From positions 116,711,604-116,775,603 of the forward strand of contig OZ038379.1 in the NCBI GenBank assembly GCA_964036045.1: a stretch of 64,000 nt of DNA, given 5' to 3'. Under the pieces are notes generated by a model. The model did no database searches and was not told where the DNA came from. It saw nothing but the letters and a program-made list of their open reading frames with translations. Of this stretch, positions 1 to 6,975 are shown in pieces. The position numbers and the translations under genes were made by a program. Each line of letters begins with the position of its first letter. Positions within the stretch are counted from its first letter, which is position 1. Source of the DNA: Eutreptiella sp. 'Long Island Sound 2002'. Its lineage: Eukaryota; Euglenozoa; Euglenophyceae; Eutreptiales; Eutreptiaceae.

Positions 1-463
1 CCGACGCCGGCCCCAACGTGTTCTTGCACCAGCCCAGCAGGGCTTCACACCGGAGTACATGTTTCTCCTTCATGGTCGCCATCCCCCTGGGATCGAGGCG
101 CAGGCCCAAGTATGGTACCATGCCCTTGGCACGTAAGCATACCCATGGGGCCGCCGTGTCCCCCGGGTTCAGGTATACCATAATCGAATGGATGCGAGCA
201 ATATTGGCATAGGCGCATTTGCCCACGTTGAGGGACATGCCCATGTCAGTGAGATACCGCGCTATCGCCGCCGCATACTCCAGGAATTGCGGCAGGGAGT
301 GCGCTATCAACAGGAGGTCATCACAGTACGCCTGCACCTGGGGTGGCACCGCATGGCGAGCATCTCCCCGCGCCTTGCAGGCGAGGCTCCGCAGGAGAGG
401 CTCCAAAAGGAGGAGGTAGAGCACAGCGCTCTCCGCACCGCCATGCCGCAGGCCCCTGTGGAG
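1..463 (-). pseudogene. Reverse transcriptase, C-terminal part after an in-frame TGA
   Basis: Directly after the TGA at 464-466 the same frame stays open to position 1 and continues the RT domain. It shows LHRGLRHGGAESAVLYLLLL (the fingers/palm stretch before the catalytic site), then AYCDDLLLIAHS, then GMSLNVGKCAY and MVPYLGLRLDPRG, which fit RT motifs C, D and E. The catalytic box reads YCDD; LINE enzymes usually have Y/F-A-D-D, so the residue before the two aspartates is unusual but both aspartates are kept. The segment lacks its own credible start and is read as the remainder of the upstream frame. The protein continues beyond the window, so its true C-terminus is not seen. Confidence 0.85.
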
Positions 464-2665
464 TCATATGCTCGGCGTCGGGCCGTGCGCGGTAATGATG
501 CGCACCAGAGACCCGCAGCTGAGGGTGTGGAAGAGCCTGATGAGCTCTTCCGGGACACCCATGTGGCGCAGGAGGAGCGCCAGCGCTCCGTGCGGCGCCG
601 TGTCAAAAGCTTTTGACACATCGAAGGCCAGGACGTGGTTTTCCTCCAGCCCACGCTGCAGCCTGCGCTGGGCCAGGAACACCGGGGCAGCCGCCGTGGA
701 GCCCGGCATGGCTCCGAACTGCCAGTCCGCGGCCAGTCCCTTGCGTGCCAGAACAACTGTGAACCTTCGCATGAGGGGAGTCATGAGCATTCGCATGTCT
801 TGCTGCCCCAGCGCTATCGGCCTGTACTCGTCCAGGTTGCCTGTGGCTGTGCCCTTGGGCATCAGCCAGATAATGGCCTCGTGCCAGGACTCCGGGACGT
901 CCGCACCCCGCAGGATTGCCCTGTACGCATGCACCAGGAGCCCCTGCACCGGTTCAGGCAGCTCTGCTATGAGGGCAGCCGTGACCCGGTTGGACCCCGG
1001 AGCTTTGTCGTCCGCCACGGCCTGCCTCACGGCGTCTTTAAGGTCCTGCATGGTGTAGTCCTGTACCGACCTCCATTCCTCCGGCACCCCTGTGGGAATG
1101 TGGGCTCGGACCAGCCGCTCGAAGGCCGGCAGGTTCACTGGCCGCTTGGCGTACAGCGCCTCCCAATACCTCTGGACCTCACCGATGACGTCCGAGGCCT
1201 CCAAGAGCACCTTCTCCGACTCGCGGACGCGTACGGAGCATAGGCCTGACGGGGCATAGTTCACCACGTTGATGGCCCCCCGTATCGCCGTCCATCGGAG
1301 CTGCAGATCCGGTACCCTGCCCCGCCAGTAGTCCTTGATGGACCGGCGCCTGTTGCTCCTGAGGACATCCCGCAGCTCCTCCACGCGTGTCTCCAGCTGG
1401 TGGAGCTGTTGGTCCAATGCGGCACGCAGGTCCTCTACCGAGGCGGGGGACAGGTCGGGGTCCACTCGCCGGAGGTGCTGTAGCAGGGCAGTCGCTTCCT
1501 GGGAGTGGAGTCCGGCCGCCGCCGCGTCCCGTTGCCACAGCTGATGGGCGCGCCAGCCCAGGGCCTGCTGATCCGAGAGGACCTGGTCCAACGACGCCTC
1601 CGTTTCCGCCTGCCCGTAGGGGTACTGCGGGTCCACGGCTGAAGGCATGCGCACTCCCGTGACCCTGGACACGTCATCACGGAAAGCGTAGAGCAGGTCA
1701 AAGACCGCTTGCACCTCCGACGTGCCCATGGTGGCAGTGTCCTGCTCCGACGAGAGCCACGCCTGTAGCCGCCGATCCCCGCAGGCCTTCTGCAATACTG
1801 CCGCTGCCGCCTCACGAACCCCCGGGGAGTCCGGGCGTATGGCATGCATTCTGCCTTGGGCGTGCGAGTAGGCCATCGTGGTGACCCTCTCCTTGCCGGC
1901 CACCGCTAGCGGGATGTCCAGGACCACAGGGCCATGATCCGACCCCAGTGACGCAGGAGACCGCCCCGGCGCCAAGTGAGGGCGCTCACGCGCCGCCCAT
2001 GGGACCAGAGGCGAGTTCAGAAGGAAGGAGTCCAGTCGGTGCCCTGCTCTCGTGGGCCTCCTGTCCTCCTCCCGTTCCGGGCCTGCCCTGTGGAAACCAC
2101 ACTGTTCCCACAGGGCTTGGAACCTCCTCGTGGTAGGGTGCCACGGGGACTCCAGCCACACGTTGAAGTCCCCTCCGAGGAGCACGGCCCTGGTGCCACC
2201 CGCGCTCTTGGCCGCCGCGTACATGGCCACGTCAGCCCAGAAGGACGCCTTAGACGCCCAGGAGTCGGCGCCGCTACCCGGGCCGTGGACGTTGATGACC
2301 GTGAGGGTGCCACCTGCGGTCACCACATCGAGGGCCATGGCCTTGCCTGGCACGATGTCCACGATATCTCGAACTTCCTCCGCGGCGAACACGTCCGCCC
2401 GAAGGGCAATCAAGAGCCCGCCGCGCACCGCCGCCGCCGACGCCGCCTGGGCATCCACCCCTGGGTACGCATGATACCCGTGGTGACGCCACTGGTTCTC
2501 GGAGTGCACCACACCTTGTGGGTCCTGCAAGCCGGTCTCCTGGAATAGGCCCAGGATGGCACCCTCGGCCTTCATGATGCCCGCCGCCACCGCTTCACCG
2601 TCGAGCATACCTGGGGCCACTGGTACGCGGTCCCCCCGCATCGAGCCCTGGACATTCCAGGACAC
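464..2665 (-). CDS. APE endonuclease plus N-terminal half of reverse transcriptase
   Basis: Residues ~2-260 form an apurinic-like endonuclease that would nick target DNA: SWNVQG near residue 2, QETG with catalytic-type Glu at ~43, VINVHGPG, GGDFNV, and SLGSDHGPVVLDI with the closing Asp-His pair. After a ~280-residue linker, the RT begins with DKAPGSNRVTAALI, WLMPKG.....YRPIAL and the motif-A stretch AFDVSKAFDTAPHG. The frame stops at a TGA (464-466) before motif C, which is found immediately downstream in the same frame. The listed start is a GTG at the edge of the domain; the frame is open only to ~2695, and the preceding protein segment overlaps in another frame. It is therefore more likely the continuation of a polyprotein across a frameshift than an independent ORF. 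Confidence 0.85.
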   Translation of the reverse strand: MSWNVQGSMRGDRVPVAPGMLDGEAVAAGIMKAEGAILGLFQETGLQDPQGVVHSENQWRHHGYHAYPGVDAQAASAAAVRGGLLIALRADVFAAEEVRDIVDIVPGKAMALDVVTAGGTLTVINVHGPGSGADSWASKASFWADVAMYAAAKSAGGTRAVLLGGDFNVWLESPWHPTTRRFQALWEQCGFHRAGPEREEDRRPTRAGHRLDSFLLNSPLVPWAARERPHLAPGRSPASLGSDHGPVVLDIPLAVAGKERVTTMAYSHAQGRMHAIRPDSPGVREAAAAVLQKACGDRRLQAWLSSEQDTATMGTSEVQAVFDLLYAFRDDVSRVTGVRMPSAVDPQYPYGQAETEASLDQVLSDQQALGWRAHQLWQRDAAAAGLHSQEATALLQHLRRVDPDLSPASVEDLRAALDQQLHQLETRVEELRDVLRSNRRRSIKDYWRGRVPDLQLRWTAIRGAINVVNYAPSGLCSVRVRESEKVLLEASDVIGEVQRYWEALYAKRPVNLPAFERLVRAHIPTGVPEEWRSVQDYTMQDLKDAVRQAVADDKAPGSNRVTAALIAELPEPVQGLLVHAYRAILRGADVPESWHEAIIWLMPKGTATGNLDEYRPIALGQQDMRMLMTPLMRRFTVVLARKGLAADWQFGAMPGSTAAAPVFLAQRRLQRGLEENHVLAFDVSKAFDTAPHGALALLLRHMGVPEELIRLFHTLSCGSLVRIITAHGPTPSI

Positions 2666-4956
2666 CGCCGCTCGGGTGTCGGAGGCTGGGCCCCTTCATG
2701 GCTGCACGTGTGGATCGGGGCCCCCCGCCGGATCCGGATCACTGGACGGAGAGGGGCCACCAGCAGGTTCAGGGGGACCACCCGCACCCGGCGCGGGCGG
2801 CCGGCGAGGTGGCCCCTGACCCCGTGGGCCTCCGCCCGAGGCGGTCGCCGCCCGCTGAGACCCGGCAGAGCGGCGGGCTCCCCTTCTGCCTGTCCGCCGG
2901 ATGTACTTGCCGCCGTACTCCCCGTTGAAGTCACTGCCCCACTCCGTGCTGCAGACCCAATCGCTCCAGATCGTGCCGCCGACGGCGACGCCCCGTGCTC
3001 CGCCGCAGGGCGGGCACCCGTGGGCAGCGTGAGCGCTCTGGACCCCGCCTGGGCCGACGCGAAAGGCCCCGCCTGGCCCCCTGGCATAACGCCAGCCAGC
3101 ATGGCCAGCGCCTGGTCCCGTTGCGCCGGATCAGTCGCATGGTCCCGCTGGATGTAGTCCAGCAGGTCCTTGGGGTGGAGGTGGGTAGGCCGGCAGTGCG
3201 TGCCAGCTTTCCAAGTGCAGTGACCAGCCCCATCCAGCCGAGACCAGGGGCACACGTTGATCGCCTTTGTCCCACGCTGATCCGTGGCCAAGTCACCACC
3301 GAAGTGCCGCAGCACATACCGAATGTTGGCATAGGCGCCATATTGAGGCGGGGGGCTCCTCTTGGGCGGCGGCTTGGGCGCCGCTTTCGGGGCCTGCCTC
3401 GCCGCCGCGGCCGGGGGTGCCGCAGGCCGTACTGGTGGCACGCTTGGTGGCTGCGGCAGGTGCAGCATTCCCCCCACGGGAAACTGCTCCTCCACCCAGC
3501 GGCGCCACGCGTCGGCGAACTTCTCCCGGTCGCCCTCGACCTTCCACCTGGACGTGGAGAACGCCCGGAGCCACGGCCCCATGTTCTCCGCCATGACCAG
3601 GCGGAGGGCATCTCCTCCGCTCTGCCGGCGGAAGCGTGTCCCGGCCGCGCCTGTCACGGTCCCTTGGAGGTACAGCGCGTCGCCTCCGTCGCCACTCAGT
3701 GCACTAAGGTGCAGGGCCTCCAGGTCGGCGGGGCGGATGGTGAGCACCGTGCCCTCTCCGCGATCGTACAGGCGCAGCGCCGAGGAGTGGGGCTCCAACG
3801 CCGCCACAACCCAATACCACGCCCGCAACGCGCTATGCAGCAGTGCCAGCGAGGCTGCCGGCCTGCTGCTGGAGGACTGCGCCGCCGGGGCCCTGGGGAG
3901 GGCCGCCGCGTGACCCTGCAGCGCCTTGCACATGCCAGCTGCATGCTGAGCCTGCCACACGTTGCTCGGGGCTACGGGCCAGACGTCCTGCCCTGGGATC
4001 ACCGGCGGCCGCGTGACCTCCACGAAGACCGCCGGTGCCGGCGGGATGTCCTCGGCCGTGCACCTGTGCGCCCTGCGCACCGGCCCCAGCCCACTGAGGC
4101 ACTCCCGGAACACCCGGTAGCAGGCCGGGCCCCTGGACTGCTGCCTCCTGAGCCGGCACGCGGTGACTACGACCCACTCCAGTCCCCCTGTTTCCACCCG
4201 AACACAGGCCCAATACTCCGCCCCCTCCAACACCACCAGCCGCCCCATATCCGCCATGCCCACCGCATGGGTGGAAGGCACGCTCTCCACCCTCAGCCAC
4301 CGCTTGGCGCTTTCTTCCCACGGCTGGGGGGCATGCATCCGCTGCTGCTGCATCGCGTCCTGCACGTGCTGCAGGGACACCGTCGCCAGCATGGACATCC
4401 CCCCGTCCGCCGCCGCCGCCATACACAGCAGGGCATGTTGCATGCGCACCCCGGGCAGCCCCACGTTGTGCGGGACGTTCGCCAGGTCCAAGGGCGTGCG
4501 GGGCGCCGGCAGGGCTTCCAGCACCGCTGCAGGCAGCTCCCCCAAGGACGGCAGACGCGCGATGGGCCCCATGTCCCCGTTGAGGACCATCGCCGCCACC
4601 CACCGCCTGTCCAGCGCGGACAGGAGGTTGCCCGGCCTCGGCACCCTGAGGAGGGTACCGACGGCGGACATGAGGGCGCACGCGCCACAGTCCTTGGTGT
4701 TGCCGGCCGGCTGCTGCACCTGTGCCGCCCTGGCCTCCGCCAGCAGATGCTCCGCACCCGGCCATCCCACCCACTTGCCCCTGGGTGCCATGCGCATCGT
4801 CCGGACCGCCATGTCCCACGTGTGCGGCCATTGGGGCGGGGCCCCCGACACCACAGGCCGGCCCAGCGGGTCCACGGCCAACCGCATGTAAGGGGCCACA
4901 AGGTGGTGGGCCGTCCAGTGCCGCATGCCCGGCGTCTCCAACCGGTCGAGGTACAC
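2572..4956 (-). CDS. Ulp1-like (C48-type) cysteine protease and zinc-binding segment of the LINE polyprotein
   Basis: The first 100 residues carry MRHW (His13), AVDP (Asp29), QQPAGNTKDCGAC (Gln81/82, Cys90). This His-Asp-Gln-Cys order and the DCG box are typical of Ulp1/C48 SUMO-protease-like enzymes; the Gln-Cys spacing is slightly longer than usual. Around residues 565-595 a C-x10-C-x7-C-x3-H pattern (VCPWS...HCTWKAG.HCRPTH) looks like a second zinc finger. The C-terminal ~150 residues are Ala/Ser/Pro/Arg-rich. The frame is open 22 codons upstream to a TAG (5023-5025), beyond which the same frame continues in the previous segment. The end overlaps the APE/RT frame by ~120 nt; moving to it needs a -1 shift near 2665-2670. 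Protease activity is inferred from motifs only. Confidence 0.6.
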   Translation of the reverse strand: MYLDRLETPGMRHWTAHHLVAPYMRLAVDPLGRPVVSGAPPQWPHTWDMAVRTMRMAPRGKWVGWPGAEHLLAEARAAQVQQPAGNTKDCGACALMSAVGTLLRVPRPGNLLSALDRRWVAAMVLNGDMGPIARLPSLGELPAAVLEALPAPRTPLDLANVPHNVGLPGVRMQHALLCMAAAADGGMSMLATVSLQHVQDAMQQQRMHAPQPWEESAKRWLRVESVPSTHAVGMADMGRLVVLEGAEYWACVRVETGGLEWVVVTACRLRRQQSRGPACYRVFRECLSGLGPVRRAHRCTAEDIPPAPAVFVEVTRPPVIPGQDVWPVAPSNVWQAQHAAGMCKALQGHAAALPRAPAAQSSSSRPAASLALLHSALRAWYWVVAALEPHSSALRLYDRGEGTVLTIRPADLEALHLSALSGDGGDALYLQGTVTGAAGTRFRRQSGGDALRLVMAENMGPWLRAFSTSRWKVEGDREKFADAWRRWVEEQFPVGGMLHLPQPPSVPPVRPAAPPAAAARQAPKAAPKPPPKRSPPPQYGAYANIRYVLRHFGGDLATDQRGTKAINVCPWSRLDGAGHCTWKAGTHCRPTHLHPKDLLDYIQRDHATDPAQRDQALAMLAGVMPGGQAGPFASAQAGSRALTLPTGARPAAEHGASPSAARSGAIGSAARSGAVTSTGSTAASTSGGQAEGEPAALPGLSGRRPPRAEAHGVRGHLAGRPRRVRVVPLNLLVAPLRPVIRIRRGAPIHTCSHEGAQPPTPERRCPGMSRARCGGTAYQWPQVCSTVKRWRRAS

Positions 4957-5022
4957 CGCCTCCGAGCCCCCCAGCTCGACGTACCTCGCAATGAGGAGGG
5001 CAGCCGGGGTTTGGTCGTGCCG

Positions 5023-6375
5023 CTAGCCTTCCCACCCCTCCCTCGGTCGCATCATGGCATGGGGGGCCAGGCACTGCACCACGTCGGCTGCCAGCGCGAC
5101 CACGTCGTCGCTGAGCTCCACCCCATGGTCCGCGGCCACCAGGAAGTGGTGCCTGGGCTTGGAGTACACGTGCTCCGGGGCGCCCCGCAACTCAGCTGGC
5201 GGGGGAGAGGCATCTCCGCAGCCCCGCAGCCAAGGGAGTGCGCCCGGGAGACTCCGCCCTGCTCCTCCTGACCAGACGGCGGCCTTAAGGACCTGCAGGT
5301 CCCGCCAGACAGCCCTAGCGACCTGATCGCGCCAGGGCTGTGGCTTGTTTGCACCCCACTGGAGGACGGCCACCACAGCATGCGTGGTCAGGGGCTCTGC
5401 CGTGAGCTGCAACGCTGTCCCCCCGTCGGTCTCGATCACCGTGCCCCTTGGGGCAGTGAAGACGTGGCCATCGGCACCACGGACCGCCACCCATCCCCAC
5501 AAGACCGCCACGGTCTCCCAGCTGGGGTGGTTGGTTCTCCTGGGCAGGACCACCACCGGTGGGCACGGGCCGTTGGCGGCCCGGACGCGCCATTCCACTC
5601 CCACCAGACGCTCGTGACCAGGGGGCCGGTACACCTGGGGCCACGCGCCTGGGAGCTGGCGATGGACAGGGGTCCACACATCAGCCCCGCCAGCCCGCGT
5701 GAACTGGAGTCCCCCCACGATGTCCCCGTCCACAGGGCTGGGGAGGCGGGCGGTGCGAACTTCCATCCCCTGACCCGAGCGAAGCCCTGGCCCCTCTCGG
5801 TCTCCCAGCAGCGAGACCTCCGGGTCTGTGGCCGCAAGACGAGCCGCCACCGTGGGGAGATGCAGGGAGACAGTCCACGGCTGGACTGAGACAAGCTCGC
5901 GCGGGAGGTCAGGGCAGGCCGCCACAGCACTGCCATCCCTCGCCCAGCTGAGCGCCCTGTCCCACCACTGCGCCCACGCACCCGGCGCTGCCAAACACGA
6001 CCAGGACAGGTACGTCACGACCGCCTTAGCCTGCCACTCGCGAGGGTCCATGCCGGCGGGGTGTGTGTGCCACGTGCACACCCATCCCAGATTGGCTTCC
6101 TGGACGGCGACCACGTCCCTCCACGGGACCACCCGGAACGGAGTGAGCAGGGCCGCCATGCCACATGGCAACGCCACCGCCCACTCGGTCAGGCCCCCAC
6201 TCTCCACCGCATACCCCACCGCCGGGAGCCCTCCCCCTTGCGCCTTTGCCACCGCTTCCTGCAGCAACGTTCCGTGGCCCCGGCCGTGGTCCTGGCTGCG
6301 GTCCAGGCTGAGGGCCCCCACACGGGCCATGGCCTGGAGGATCAGGAGTAATTCCTGGGGTACTCCCCGCGGCAC
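5023..6375 (-). CDS. LINE polyprotein segment with JAMM/MPN-like HTHP motif
   Basis: 450 residues. The N-terminal part contains GYAVESGG (Glu58) and, 45 residues on, VCTWHTHPAG (His103, His105). The Glu to HxH spacing and the HxHP box resemble JAMM/MPN zinc metalloproteases (JAB1, AMSH, Mov34), which remove ubiquitin-like tags. The usual S-x2-D after HxHP is not clear; Asp110 is too close, so activity is doubtful. The remainder (PWRDVVAVQEANLGW, WETVAVLWGWVAV) is not recognised. Same frame as the segments before and after, separated by TAG at 6382-6384 (two codons before the GTG-type start) and TAG at 5023-5025. No strong start is visible, so it is probably an internal part of a longer protein interrupted or read through at the two TAG codons. 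Confidence 0.6.
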   Translation of the reverse strand: MPRGVPQELLLILQAMARVGALSLDRSQDHGRGHGTLLQEAVAKAQGGGLPAVGYAVESGGLTEWAVALPCGMAALLTPFRVVPWRDVVAVQEANLGWVCTWHTHPAGMDPREWQAKAVVTYLSWSCLAAPGAWAQWWDRALSWARDGSAVAACPDLPRELVSVQPWTVSLHLPTVAARLAATDPEVSLLGDREGPGLRSGQGMEVRTARLPSPVDGDIVGGLQFTRAGGADVWTPVHRQLPGAWPQVYRPPGHERLVGVEWRVRAANGPCPPVVVLPRRTNHPSWETVAVLWGWVAVRGADGHVFTAPRGTVIETDGGTALQLTAEPLTTHAVVAVLQWGANKPQPWRDQVARAVWRDLQVLKAAVWSGGAGRSLPGALPWLRGCGDASPPPAELRGAPEHVYSKPRHHFLVAADHGVELSDDVVALAADVVQCLAPHAMMRPREGWEG

Positions 6376-6381
6376 CGGCGG

Positions 6382-6975
6382 CTAGGGGTGGGCGAACCGG
6401 CAGGCATCTGCCCGCATGCACCACCCCTTGGCCCAGTGCCTGCAGGTTTCCACCTCCCCCGTCTTTGGACCAGCCTTATCCGCCACCCCCAGCTCCCGTG
6501 GACCCACCTCACGCGCCTCCTTCGCTCCCACGATCACCAGCTCCTCGTCCTGCTCCCCGGCGCCCTGTGCCTCTTCACCCTTGAACTCCGGCTCCTCGTC
6601 CTGCTCCATGGCGACTTGTGCCTCCTCACCCCTCCTGCGTTGGTCCTCCTCCTCCAGTGCCTCCGCCGTCGGCGGCGGGCCCGCAGCATCCGTGTACTTC
6701 GCCAGGGCCGCTGCCACAATGGCCTGCACGTCCACCTCCTCCCCGTCCACCTCCGGCTGATCCTGCTGCTGCTCCTCCTCCGTGGGTTGCTCTTGCCCCA
6801 CCCCGTCACCGCCACGGCCTGCTTCCTCGTCACCCCCCCACCGGGATCGCGTGTTCGGACCCCTTGGGGGCGGCGCTCCCGTCGAGGCGCGTGCCCACCA
6901 CCACCAGCAGCTTGAGGTCACCGCCGCGGCTCTCAAGGCGGTAGCTGCTGGTGGTGGGGACGAGGACCGCCCCAT
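6382..6975 (-). CDS. Acidic linker ending in a CCCH zinc finger
   Basis: The middle is rich in Glu, Gln and Asp (EQPTEEEQQQDQPEVDGEE) and likely disordered. The last 22 residues form ETCRHWAKGWCMRADACRFA-H-P, a C-x7-C-x5-C-x3-H zinc finger of the RNA-binding CCCH class. In a retroelement this could bind the element's RNA. The first ~45 codons overlap the previous frame and are Ser/Trp/Arg-rich shadow sequence; real coding in this frame probably begins at the G7 run near 6832-6838, where the upstream ORF ends. A TAG follows the finger directly and the same frame then continues into the JAMM-like segment. The finger pattern is unambiguous; its role is inferred. Confidence 0.7.
   Translation of the reverse strand: MGRSSSPPPAATALRAAAVTSSCWWWWARASTGAPPPRGPNTRSRWGGDEEAGRGGDGVGQEQPTEEEQQQDQPEVDGEEVDVQAIVAAALAKYTDAAGPPPTAEALEEEDQRRRGEEAQVAMEQDEEPEFKGEEAQGAGEQDEELVIVGAKEAREVGPRELGVADKAGPKTGEVETCRHWAKGWCMRADACRFAHP

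Noticed and set aside
464-3157. Plus-strand frames overlapping the LINE
   Set aside because: They are complements of clear APE/RT coding and carry no domain of their own.
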